Source: Enoplosus armatus (taxonomy: Eukaryota; Chordata; Actinopteri; Centrarchiformes; Enoplosidae). From it: a stretch of DNA of 64,000 nucleotides. The stretch is taken from positions 17,242,148-17,306,147 of the forward strand of contig NC_092197.1 in assembly GCF_043641665.1 (NCBI RefSeq). The letters are read 5' to 3'. Below, piece after piece: positions 26,701 through 64,000 of this stretch (position 1 is the stretch's first letter; the number at the start of each line of letters is the position of its first letter). Under the pieces are notes generated by a model. It was not told the origin of the DNA. It saw nothing but the letters and a program-made list of their open reading frames with translations, and did no database searches. The translations under genes were made by a program, and so were the position numbers.

Positions 26701-27954
26701 TTAGACTTCCCAAATAGACACCCTTTGCCGTTAGCAACACTTGGGTCACGTGATGACACCTGAGCCAGCTCCATTCACTGATGAAGAATGCGAGGTGCAG
26801 TGGAAGCTCCCAAACAGTTAGTAAATTGGACCTTTTGAGATGAGATTATTTTGTCACACAAACTGATCCTGAGGTCAAGAATACACCTTTCATGTTTGTT
26901 TACGGCATCTTTTCAGCTTATTCTGAATCTGACAGGCTGCATGTTCTTTGATTTTTAGAGTGAGGATGACATCAAATATAGATACTTTGTTTTGTTTTTG
27001 TTTTTTTTTGATAATGAATTAATTGTTTTAGTCTGTAAAATGTGAAGTAGGTTATGAGAAATGGCCATCACAAGTATTTCTTCAAATTGCTTCTTTTTCT
27101 CCAACAGTCCAAAAACTCAAAGATGGCAGCTTTAAACTGTTTCTGAGAGTATTTCTCTGTCTGGTTCATGAAAAAAAAAAAAAAAAAAAGCTGCAACAAC
27201 AAACAGAGTGTCTGGACCTCAAGAACATAATCTCTGGTTTCCAGAAGTGGTTTCTTCATGCGAGTACGCCTGCCAGCATACGCACACAAACACAATTACA
27301 ATCCTGAAGGAACATCCTAACTGAGGCTAAAACAACAGTTTCTGCAAAGGACAAGTCTGGGGGGGGACTCAAAAATAAAAACAAGCAAGTCTTCTTCCTT
27401 TTATTCCTGAGCTGTGTTGGGCCAAACTCCCTTTAGCAATGACAGTCTTCTAATTCCAAGAAGGCATCTCCTCCGCTTCCCTCTGCTCCCATGCCTTGTT
27501 GAAATGATCTCACAGACAGTTCACAGTGGGAGGCTGGCTGGAGCAATCTGAGACTTAAATAGCAGTCAGTCCCAAACTTATACAAACACGCTCCCCTTTG
27601 GGGAAACCTACTTATTATCCCTGAGAAACAGGCCTGCAGCGAGTAGAGCAGAGCAACAATGCACTGATATGAGTGAGAAGCCGTGTCCTAGAATGAGTTC
27701 AGCTGAACGTGTTTTAACAACACACACAGAATGAAATTGAGCAAGAAAATAATCTTATAGAAAACCAAGTCATGAAATCTGTAATAGGTGGTGTAACTTG
27801 AGGTTATACAAACTCAGTGAAGCTGTTACAAACTAGACAACTCCTCAGGACCTGGTCTCCATTCGTCCTCAAGCTGCAGCTCGGGCCCTCCTCTCTTACC
27901 TGTAATCATCTCCCGCCTGTTCTCATCCAGGTGAGAGGAAACCACGTCCCCCAT
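5858..27954 (-). CDS. niban2: Niban-like protein 2 (FAM129B / MINERVA), complete, 14 coding exons
   Basis: Joining 27954-27900, 23047-22917, 21438-21310, 21211-21106, 20613-20446, 13942-13827, 11253-11149, 11068-10906, 9345-9158, 8259-8104, 7831-7718, 7549-7442, 6985-6874 and 6756-5858 gives 2550 bases, 849 residues plus stop, with every junction in frame. Order and content follow human NIBAN2 throughout: MGDVVSSHLDENRR start, a PH-like domain (about residues 63-195, with KWRNRFVSVPNSYTIRLYES and FPLILWHP), then the helical Niban core (TDMDQIITSKEH, MQSCYEKVEQLNLEGLQQRF, MDNAVYTFEQLL, KYDYDSSTVRKKFFREALLQ), then a disordered tail. Niban2 is a cytoplasmic phosphoprotein that moves to the membrane and cell junctions, is an ERK target and suppresses apoptosis. 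The tail is longer than the human one (human total about 746). MGxxxS at the N-terminus fits N-myristoylation (inference). Adjacency to stxbp1 supports NIBAN2 over NIBAN1. Confidence 0.95.
6874..6985 (-). CDS. niban2: niban2 exon 13
   Basis: Encodes ELPRFKELIFEDFSRFLLVE, then NMFEEVVLQTVSKDIMM. Acceptor tccccag|GAG, donor ATGATGG|gtgagg. Confidence 0.93.
7442..7549 (-). CDS. niban2: niban2 exon 12
   Basis: 36 codons, KYDYDSSTVRKKFFREALLQ, then IIIPYMLQQLSPSCSP. Acceptor tcttcag|AAA, donor TCACCT|gtgagt. Confidence 0.93.
7718..7831 (-). CDS. niban2: niban2 exon 11
   Basis: 38 codons beginning QMDNAVYTFEQLLNQSLEAQ and ending CQDRVLK. Acceptor gtgacag|CAA, donor CTCAAG|gtgaaa. Confidence 0.93.
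8104..8259 (-). CDS. niban2: niban2 exon 10
   Basis: 52 codons with HPVKMQSCYEKVEQLNLEGL and QQRFDVSNPSVF. Acceptor ccctcag|CAC, donor GGGAG|gtaacg. Confidence 0.93.
9158..9345 (-). CDS. niban2: niban2 exon 9
   Basis: 188 bases encoding LVLPKAEQLLRTSVQPYISS, then ILEALMDPTSRGFSEVREVF. Acceptor tgtgcag|CTC, donor GGAGAC|gtgagt. Confidence 0.92.
9346..10905 (-). other. niban2 intron 8
   Basis: A 1.56 kb intron. Reading frames at 9863-10265 on + have no recognisable domain. I see no exon or repeat I can support. The shorter introns 6757-6873, 6986-7441, 7550-7717, 7832-8103, 8260-9157 and 11069-11148 also show nothing. Confidence 0.6.
10906..11068 (-). CDS. niban2: niban2 exon 8
   Basis: Encodes ISDAVYRQVLSQTTGQYEAL and ends with TDMDQIITSKEHISSKIR, nearly identical to human in this motif. 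Acceptor cctccag|ATC, donor ACGAG|gtgatc. Confidence 0.93.
11149..11253 (-). CDS. niban2: niban2 exon 7
   Basis: 35 codons, ILANLVMETLHPELRNVIGP, then RLKGKMQQRQRNWML, colinear with human. Acceptor tgtacag|ATT, donor ATGTTG|gtgagt. Confidence 0.92.
11254..13826 (-). other. niban2 intron 6
   Basis: A 2.6 kb intron with a TA microsatellite at 11969-11996 and a short TG run near 13062. No exon is seen. Confidence 0.6.
11969..11996. repeat. (TA)n microsatellite
   Basis: About 14 TA units inside a niban2 intron. Confidence 0.9.
13827..13942 (-). CDS. niban2: niban2 exon 6
   Basis: Encodes LSEDCTVQTPAFTDTVRLHR, then QAKGHYGTWDMMCGEPPQ. Acceptor ccaacag|GTC, donor CCACAG|gtcagg. Confidence 0.92.
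16042..16084. repeat. (TG)n microsatellite
   Basis: An imperfect TG run ending in gcgcgcg, which could favour Z-DNA. Confidence 0.9.
16957..17165 (+). repeat. Dispersed 'ctgatgattattttatcatc' repeat
   Basis: Contains the ctgatgattattttatcatc, ttaattgatgaattgtg and gagcccaagatgatgtcctc segments in the order I recall for a very abundant teleost intron repeat. A related piece in reverse-like order appears near 27003-27180. The family is unassigned. Confidence 0.55.
17739..17772. repeat. (TG)n microsatellite
   Basis: About 17 TG units in niban2 intron 5. Confidence 0.9.
20161..20179. repeat. (CA)n microsatellite
   Basis: Short CA run about 265 bases downstream (in transcription) of niban2 exon 5. 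Confidence 0.8.
20446..20613 (-). CDS. niban2: niban2 exon 5 (PH domain end)
   Basis: Encodes TQFPLILWHPHARHHYFCVM, then TEKEQKKWHAVLQDCVRH, close to the human segment. Acceptor cttgtag|GTA, donor AATG|gtaaca. Confidence 0.93.
21106..21211 (-). CDS. niban2: niban2 exon 4
   Basis: Encodes AHERGLHPKATINCAGYKAL, then TSMEEYMELINSSLPG. Human has AVINSAGYKILTS at the same place. Acceptor gaatag|GCA, donor CCAG|gtagga. Confidence 0.92.
21310..21438 (-). CDS. niban2: niban2 exon 3 (PH domain start)
   Basis: 43 codons, DPLAGRSIFSGSLFQYLEE, then KWRNRFVSVPNSYTIRLYES. Acceptor tttttcag|GAC, donor AAAACA|gtgagt. It carries the first strands of the PH-like fold. Confidence 0.92.
21439..22916 (-). other. 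niban2: niban2 intron 2, probable GC-AG intron
   Basis: It begins gcaagt after AAAG and ends tttttcag. No GT donor gives the in-frame LLHRK-DPLAG junction. GC-AG introns are a known minor class handled by the U2 spliceosome. The interior shows no exon. Confidence 0.8.
22917..23047 (-). CDS. niban2: niban2 exon 2
   Basis: Encodes (A)RTRDVMKEFSDVYEQQY, then VALFNSVRFEIEGGGG, ending QSQLLHRK. The acceptor is CTGCAG|CTCGG. The donor reads AGAAAG|gcaagt, a GC donor with an otherwise perfect consensus. The in-frame join to exon 3 (LLHRK-DPLAG) matches the human order (LLWRK-VPLDE). Confidence 0.92.
25476..25532 (+). repeat. Partial copy of the 'agaatcagaa...gatccccgggg' repeat
   Basis: Three agaatc units, then tcagaaatactgaattgatc, then cccggggaaattg. 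The same core occurs at 39883-39950, 62733-62860 and 63790-63910. Confidence 0.75.
27003..27180 (+). repeat. Dispersed repeat fragment ending in an A run
   Basis: The gataatgaattaattgtttt and gtctgtaaaatgtgaa segments followed by ccaacagtccaaaaactcaa resemble the teleost repeat seen at 16957. It ends in about 19 A residues (27170-27188). Confidence 0.45.
27900..27954 (-). CDS. niban2: niban2 exon 1 (start codon)
   Basis: ATG at 27954-27952 begins MGDVVSSHLDENRREMIT, which matches the human N-terminus (MGDVLSTHLDD). The donor is TTACAG|gtaagag. Confidence 0.93.
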
Positions 27955-28117
27955 GGTTACAGGAGAGCCTCACAGATCCTGCAAGTGTCCGAGCTGGTAG
28001 TAGGGGGGTGGGGGGGGGGGTAGTTTTTTGGCGATATTTCCAGCCGTCTCAAATATCCGAGCAGATCCGCTGGGAAAGTGCTTCACTTTCCCTCCCCTGA
28101 GAGGCGCACGGCTCCGG

Positions 28118-28137
28118 CGCTGCTGCTGCTGCTGCTG
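28118..28137 (-). repeat. CAG/CTG trinucleotide run in the niban2 leader
   Basis: Six to seven CTG units on +, CAG on the niban2 sense strand, about 165 bases upstream of its ATG. Whether it is transcribed is inferred from position only. Confidence 0.8.
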
Positions 28138-29312
28138 TGAGGCGACGTTACTACTCCCCCGCCGGTGAGGAGCTGGAGGAGGTGAACATGAACACTGGTC
28201 TGGTTCACAGTGGCAGGACACACCCTCTGGGAGTCATCACTGGTCCAACGTGTTCAGTCGGCCCTGCCAAGGGTGTGGCCAGATCCAGGAGCTTTATAGA
28301 GTCGCAACATGTTCAATATTCACTGAGTAGCCTATGTTCGTGTTGTGTTTGGGTGCAGCCCGACTTTATTTGGCGTTAAACTTGTAGGCTATGAAACGTA
28401 TAACACCAACCTGGATGTAAAGATCACCCCTAACAATGTGACTTATTTTGAAATAGTTTATTATTATGAATTTAATTAATTCCAATACAAGTACTGAACT
28501 TGAGAGAGTTTTTTCACTGTGAGAGAAGCAGCTCTCCATGATGCACGGTGTTTGCGTTTCGCTGCGGAAAGATCCATGCTGCCCCCTTGTGGACACTTTG
28601 TTTCTGGGCTGTGTCACGTACACCCTGTGAAAGCCAATCAGTCGCTACACCTCTTTTAAGACAATAAACAATGCTCACAGAGCAGATGTGAAATAATTCA
28701 ACCTTTTAATGGAAGGACATGTGCAATATTCTCACTGCTCAATGCCTCATTCGAGTGTGAAAGCCAGTTAGGAGTTTGTTGTTTAGTTGGCTTGTTGCCT
28801 TGGCAACAGCTTGTCTTCCCGGGGTTCCTATTAAGCAAATGGAGTAATTCATACAGTAGCAGCAATGATCGCCACTGGTGCGGAAGCAGTTTGTCCATAA
28901 ATGAGTCTGTCAACATCAGCAACAACTGCAGTTATCAAATAGTTGGTCAGTCAGAAAAGAATCCATAATTGCAGCCCGATAATCTCCACCCATTAAACAG
29001 TTAACCATTTAAACCGAACACAACAGAAGGACTACACGGCTCTAGCTGTGGTTCTTCATCTCTGGTATTTCCATAGGCCTTCTCTATTACATGTAGACAG
29101 CAACTGAGTGGCGTGTTTCTGCTGTGAAATATATCTAAATAAAGATCAACGAGGGACTTAAGAGCAAGCATAAGGTTGTAGTAAGAAGTTGTTTTCAAGC
29201 TAATAAGTCGCAGTTGTAGCTGAACCTCCAACACCACCAATGAGGGGTTGATGCGGAAGGATACGTGGTGACGTCTCCTACTGGAGGCTCCTCCGCAGCG
29301 ATGTGAGGTGAA

Positions 29313-29317
29313 CACAG

Positions 29318-29358
<41 letters not shown>
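29313..29358 (+). repeat. (GA)n run in the stxbp1 5' leader
   Basis: About 16 uninterrupted GA units plus flanking GGAGAGG blocks, ending about 40 bases before the stxbp1 ATG. It is either 5' UTR or core promoter. Confidence 0.85.
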
Positions 29359-29399
29359 GAAGCAGAGGGTGAACACTCGGTCCAACACTCCGCAGCATC

Positions 29400-58893
<29,494 letters not shown>

Positions 58894-59060
58894 AATCCAC
58901 ATATCTCATCTCTCCTCTTTACCTCACCCGTCTACCCATCTTACCTCTGTATCCTTCCCCCCAAAAATCACAATTACATTCATTGTGTATGCATCTTGCT
59001 TGAGAAGAAAAAAAAAAAAGACATCTTAGATGATAAAAAAAAATATATGTTGTATCAAAG

Positions 59061-59113
59061 AATAAAACTGTTGCAAGTATTCTCATGTTTTACAATGGAT
59101 GCAACTAAATAAA
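59061..59113 (+). terminator. Proximal poly(A) signals, stxbp1
   Basis: AATAAA at 59061-59066 and 59108-59113, about 170-220 bases after the stop. Confidence 0.5.
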
Positions 59114-60602
59114 CTTATTTAAAAAGGTTTAAATATCAGAACAGAAGGCCATTTAAAACTGAAAGTACCAAAATGTAATATTGTATGCTATGAAACCTGC
59201 TAGAATGTGTAAAAGGTAGACATTTTCTCTTGTTTGTTCCTTTGGGTTTCCTCCTTGGTGTGAGTTTTATGGGAAACGGGTGGAGGAGGGATGTGCAGTT
59301 GGAGAGGTTGATGTAAAATATCTCATATCTCATCAGTCAACAGGCAATTTAAATATATATATATATATATATATTCATCAGAGAGGAGTCCCCCCCTGCC
59401 CATTTGAGATGTTCGTATTAAGTAGCATGCTTGGACTTGTGTGGACTGTTAATGTGTTTGTATCCAGTGTGGATGTTCTGGGAGCCGCAGTTAGCGTTTA
59501 GCTTTTTCCTACGATGTTGAGCCTGAATACTCCACTAAAAACCTTTGTTTTGAGTATTGAAAAGTCTAAAATCATGCTTTGAAACTTCTTCAAACCACTC
59601 CTGAAGTACCATTCATTACTCAACAGTCTGTAAACTCAGCTGCCAGTTTATTAGGTGTACCTTGCCAAAACTATGGCAATGTAAATCTAATCTGAGGCGA
59701 TGTTGAGATATTTGTTTGCTTGTTCCAGTGTTTTTATACTCAAAACATAAGTTTCCAGTGAAGTATAGTTTAAAAACACTTGGTTTAGCAGACGTTGGAA
59801 ATAGAACTCTGTAAAAAGGCAGAATCATCCCTCCTCCGGCTGCCGAGACTGTAAAGTATTTACTTGCCACAACCTTTTCCTTTCTCTGGAGAAACTTCAC
59901 GTTTTAATGTCGAAAAGGCCGTTGCTTGCTGATATTTAATGAATAATATTAAAAAGGGCCAGTTGTATTTCAGTATTGTATCCTGTCAGAATAAGTCTTA
60001 TCATTGGTTAGTACTGTTTAATTGGGCCATGCACTGAGTAGTGTTGTGTATATGCCATATGTTGCTGTTTTAGCGTCTCACTGTTGACTGGTGATATTTC
60101 TGACTGTGAAGTAGTGATACCTTTCCTTTAAAAATGCCAATATGAAGCCGCCGTGTTTGTGATGTTTAGCTGTAGCTGTTAGTCGTCAACTGGGAAAAAG
60201 AACTAATATCTATATTTTCTTTGTCTGTTTCCTCCTCTGGTGCAATGTAAAACCCTCCAATGGTGAATGGCTTTGCAAAAAAGAAAACCTAAACCCACCC
60301 TTTTCACTTTTCTTTCCTCCTTCCCTCCCCTTTCCTGGCCAAACAAGTTGTATATTGCACTATAATGCGTTTTCTGTGATGCAAACGCTTGACTTTGTGT
60401 TTATTTTTTTCTATTATACTTTGCTGTTGTATAGGGTTTACTCTGTCAAATCAATTGATTTATATCAAAATTATTTATCAAAGAAAAAATAATGATACAT
60501 TAGTCTGTCCTAAAACTGTTTAACTTATTGGGATTGTATGTTTGCGAGTGTTGAAGCACAAACAATACTTCCGTGTGTACCTAATATGTACTAAGGCTGT
60601 CT

Positions 60603-60608
60603 AATAAA
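60603..60608 (+). terminator. Distal poly(A) signal, stxbp1
   Basis: AATAAA 1.7 kb after the stop, followed by a T-rich stretch. Confidence 0.45.
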
Positions 60609-60689
60609 TTGGCTTCCATTACGATAAAGGCTCTTTACTTTTTAGTAGTTTAAAAAAAAAATCAAATAAATCAAAAGTACAGCGATACC

Positions 60690-61782
60690 AAATGTTGGTT
60701 CCCACCTTTATTTGGCTCCTTAGGAACAAAAGATTCCCTGCAAAATATTAAAAAAGACCTACAGATTGAGATATAATGGTACAAAAGTAAAAAGGATTAG
60801 AAGTTAACAAAAACAGAATTCACTTAAAAACATCCACAGTTCTCTGGTATGTTTCAACCAAATGTAATGCATCATTTTATGTGTAAAAATAGTCTTATTC
60901 CTCTGTTTGTGCTGATATAGATAGATCCACACCAGCCTGGATGCTTAAAGGCCTTTGGCACTGCAGTGCTGGTGTGTTAATGTTTGCTCTACATAAAGTC
61001 AGTTACACTAGACTTACTTGTCTGGCCTCATAGTTACACTCGCAGAGTTATGATAAAGTACTGTACAGAACTACATTCCAAAACTCCACAATTTAAAATG
61101 TGTAGTCTATACAAACAGAATGACTAACAACATTGAGATATCCAGCATCTCAGGTGGCCACACGACTCAGTTCATTATATTCTAGAGATAAATAAGCCGT
61201 TGGCCATTTACAAAATAAATCCATAGTGGTCTCTTGTGTGACCAACGGGTGCATTGAGCGAGTGCATTCACTGACAGCGCAGAAAAACAGTTTATACAGC
61301 AACTAAAATAACACTGAACTTATTTTTAGATTTCTACAAACTAGAAAAGATTTAAAAAAACAATCGCACAATCAATAAACAGTAACAGGATCAATAAATA
61401 GCTCAAGATAACTGAATATTAACTCATGATAACTGCCATTTCAAGACTACCTTGTCCAATGAAGAACAAAGTCAAAAATCAATATGATCAACATTTTTAT
61501 CAAACTGATCTACAGTACTACATCAATTTAGAGTGCCATTTCAATGGATTTCAATGTATGTCAGCACATCTTCTGAAATAATATTATTCCTGCAGAAGAC
61601 AAATTCATGTTTGGCCACATGAGCCTTAAATGTTGTTATAAAATTACATTTAAAAAAAATTATTTCCTCCAAACGTAGAAAGCAGAGTTACAAAGAAAAC
61701 AAGGATTTCAGATTTTTTATTCACCTGCGCTCACTCCTTTGGTCTCCACAGCCTGATTCTGCAGCTGTGGCGTGAGTTCAGA
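60690..61782 (-). other. Probable 3' UTR of the minus-strand gene
   Basis: AT-rich non-coding sequence after the stop at 61783. Minus-strand AATAAA occurs at 61721-61716 (close to the stop) and 60712-60707 (distal). Confidence 0.5.
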
Positions 61783-62035
61783 CTAGTAGCTGCAGGACTG
61801 AGTCAGCTGCTCCTGGTACTGCAGTCCAGTATCCAGAGAGCGAGCCATGTGTCCGGAGGTGTGTTTCATGTGTTGAGCTGCTCTGATGGCTTTGTTCAAA
61901 GAGCTGTCCATGGAGCGCTGCTTGTCAGTGGACAGGGAGCGTCTTGTCCTCCCCCTCACCTCCCTGTGACCTCTGACCCCCGAGGATGTGACAGTGCTGT
62001 TGCTAGGAGACACGTAGAGGGGTGATGAGTACAAC
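61783..62035 (-). CDS. Last coding exon of an unrecognised gene
   Basis: On the minus strand an acceptor ctctcttcag|GTTG at 62036 leads into about 83 codons ending QSCSY and TAG (61785-61783). The protein is basic and Ser/Arg-rich (SSGVRGHREVRGRTRRSLS) and then predicted helical (SLNKAIRAAQHMKHTSGHMA, RSLDTGLQYQEQLTQ). I do not recognise the family. Upstream exons lie beyond the window. Coding status rests on the clean acceptor, base composition higher in GC than the flanks and a 3' UTR with poly(A) signals. Confidence 0.6.
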
Positions 62036-62454
62036 CTGAAGAGAGGGTAAGTTTGATGACAAAAACATTTAGTTATAGTAGTTTTTGCAGTTTGTATGCA
62101 AGTACAACATGTAAATTCATTTTTCTCTTTGCATCAACTGGACATGACATGTACGCTGACAGCTGTGGAGTGCCACTGCCGATTCAACTTCACAAAGAAA
62201 AGAAAAATATATTTCCAGAGATACAGCACTAACCTGTTATCTGAGAACCACCTCAAGCTCAAGACAGCATTAGTAATGTACACTGACATCTTTAAGTATA
62301 TTTTATTTGTAGTATATGCTGTAACAGGTACTCAGCTTCAATATACTTTAGGTCAGCAGTTCCCACCGACATAAAAAAAGGGGAAAAAGTAGCCTATTTC
62401 TTTTGAAATATCTTGATGTATACTGCATTATATTCATCGCATAAAAAAACAAAC
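62036..62454 (-). other. Intron of the unrecognised gene
   Basis: AT-rich; no exon or repeat is supported. Confidence 0.5.
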
Positions 62455-62672
62455 AGCACAGAACAATTGAGGGTACAATTAAGCTAAATAGTTAACTTAA
62501 TACCTGCAGGAAGTTTGTGTAAAACTATGTGTATAAAATTCTGAATTACCTGTAGATATTGCAATGTATGTGACGATTTCATTTTTAGCAACACAATTCT
62601 GTCTTTATTATGAGTTTTTTTTAAATTTCATTATCATACATATATTACGTGCTGTCGCAAGATGTATGTATA

Positions 62673-62726
<54 letters not shown>

Positions 62727-64000
62727 TGTGTATCAGAATCAGACTCAGAAATACTTTATTGATCCCCGGGGGGAAATCGGACACGTTACAGGTGCTCCCA
62801 TTCAAGAATAGAAAAAGTAGCATTGAGTTAGAAATGAGAAGTATGTAAAATATAAGATATTGTGTAAAACTGTGTATAAAATTCTGAATTACCTGTAGAT
62901 ATTGCAATGTATGTGACAATTTCATTTTTAGCAACACAATTCTGTCTCTATTATGATTTTTTTTTAATTATTATTATCATACATATATTACGTGCCATCG
63001 CAAGGTGGATGTGTATATGCATGCATGTATGTACGCAGGTATGTTTGTGTGTATATATATATATATACATATGTATGTGTGTGTATGTATATATACACAT
63101 ACGTATATATACACACATTTGTTTATATATGTATGTTTATGTATGTGCGTATATATACACACATACCTATATATACAAATATGTATATGTTTATTTGTGT
63201 GTATGTATGTATATATGTATGTATGTTTATATATGTATGTACGCATGTATGTTTGTATGTATATATGTGTGTGTATACATATATACACATACATATTTAT
63301 ACATATGTATGTTTATGTGTGTGTGTGCGTGTGTATATATATACACACACATATATACACATACACACACACATATGTATGTGTGTATGTGTCTATATGT
63401 ATGTATGCATGTATATATGTGTATATATGTACACACATACGTATATATACACACACGTATATGTTTATATGTGTGTGTGTATATATGTATGTATATACGC
63501 ATATATGTATGTATATATATGCATGCATATATATATATATATGTGTGTGCGTGTGTATATATGTGTGTTTTTGATTTCATTATCATACATATATTACATG
63601 CAAGGTGTATGTGTTTATATACACACACATATGTACATATATATGCATGCATGTATGTATGTGTGTATATGTGTGTGTATAAATGTACACGCATACGTAT
63701 ATATACACACATATATAAGTGTGGATGTATATATACATATATGCATGTATATATATGTGTGCGTGTGTATATGTGTGTTTGTGTGTATATATCAGAATCA
63801 GAAATCTTTATTGATCGCGGGGGGAAATTAGACACGTTACAGGTGCTCCCATTCAAGAATAGAAAAAGTAGCATAGAGTTAGAAATGAGAGGTACGTAAA
63901 ATATAAGATATAAAAAATATATACATTTACAATATTTAAATGAAAATAAAAAGTATATACAATAAGCACAGACCAATTACGGTACAATTAAGCTAAATAC
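62455..64000. repeat. Composite tandem repeat with internal microsatellites, cut by the window edge
   Basis: Block X (acaattaagctaaata) at 62455-62510 and again at 63960-64000. Block Y (attctgaattacctgtagat, gcaatgtatgtgac, catacatatattacgtgc) at 62515-62670 and 62862-63015, with a fragment at 63571-63608. Block Z (cagaaatactttattgatcc, acacgttacaggtgctccca) at 62733-62860 and 63790-63910. Between Y and Z lie TG (62677-62731) or ATGT/CATA-type (63016-63570, 63609-63789) arrays. So at least two full units and the start of a third are in tandem. The 330-codon open frame across it is a microsatellite artefact. Confidence 0.85.

Larger units (their letters stand above)
23048..27899 (-). other. 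niban2 intron 1, 4.9 kb
   Basis: Holds a copy of the 'agaatcagaa' family repeat at 25476-25532, a second dispersed repeat near 27003-27180 and a T/C-rich stretch near 26588. No further exon is needed, since exon 1 joins exon 2 in frame. Confidence 0.6.
27955..29399. promoter_or_regulatory. Divergent niban2/stxbp1 promoter interval
   Basis: 1445 bases separate the two start codons on opposite strands. It must hold the niban2 5' UTR (left, with a G run at about 28004-28020 and a CAG/CTG run at about 28118-28137 in a CpG-richer stretch) and the stxbp1 5' UTR (right, with a GA run). The middle (about 28370-29200) is AT-rich. I see no clear TATA box placed for either gene. The interval could be a shared or two separate promoters. 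Confidence 0.6.
58894..60625 (+). other. stxbp1: stxbp1 3' UTR
   Basis: About 1.7 kb, AT-rich, with a TA run at 59352-59374. AATAAA occurs at 59061-59066, 59108-59113 and 60603-60608; the last is the likely distal end because the opposite gene's signal follows at 60712. Small frames inside are not coding. Confidence 0.6.

Noticed and set aside
63016..63570. CRISPR-like array
   Set aside because: The repetition is simple ATGT/CATA microsatellite without unique spacers, in a vertebrate genome.
62907..63899. 330-codon open frame rich in Tyr, Ile, Cys, Val
   Set aside because: It reads through ATGT/CATA microsatellites, and several frames on both strands are open for the same reason.

Overview
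The window is vertebrate nuclear DNA, almost certainly from a ray-finned (teleost) fish. Exons are short and more GC-rich than their surroundings, with GT...AG borders. Introns are AT-rich and full of CA/TG, CT and ATGT microsatellites. Several dispersed repeats look like ones common in teleost genomes. The reconstructed proteins match vertebrate families. I cannot name the species, and I see no bacterial, phage or CRISPR-type content.

Layout: (1) 1521-2598 (+), the last two coding exons of a CTR2-type copper transporter (slc31a2); its first exon lies to the left of the window. (2) 27954-5858 (-), a complete 14-exon niban2 (FAM129B) reading frame of 849 codons; one intron (21439-22916) appears to be GC-AG. 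(3) 29400-58893 (+), a complete stxbp1 (Munc18-1) gene with 18 shared coding exons and two alternative terminal exons, giving proteins of 603 or 594 residues. (4) 62035-61783 (-), the last coding exon of a gene I do not recognise, followed by its probable 3' UTR. (5) 62455-64000, a composite tandem repeat made of conserved blocks separated by long TG/ATGT microsatellites, cut by the window edge.

Gene pairs: slc31a2 and niban2 converge at about 3.97 kb, with poly(A) signals on opposite strands about 15 bp apart. niban2 and stxbp1 diverge from a 1.45 kb interval between their start codons (27955-29399), which probably holds both promoters. stxbp1 and the unknown gene converge near 60.65 kb. In human, NIBAN2 and STXBP1 are also neighbours, whereas SLC31A2 is elsewhere on 9q, so the niban2-stxbp1 pair is old and the slc31a2 contact differs.

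The genes are not an operon-like system. stxbp1 acts in synaptic vesicle fusion through syntaxin-1. niban2 is a cytoplasmic and membrane-associated PH-domain phosphoprotein. slc31a2 handles copper in endolysosomal membranes. The points most worth a second look are the microsatellites that abut stxbp1 splice sites (TG at exons 12, 15, 19 and 20; CT after exon 4), a glutamine in place of the known PKC-site Ser306 of Munc18-1, a perfect 21-bp inverted repeat in stxbp1 intron 1, paired polypyrimidine/polypurine tracts in intron 6, and the tandem composite repeat at the right edge. I found no convincing undescribed gene system.
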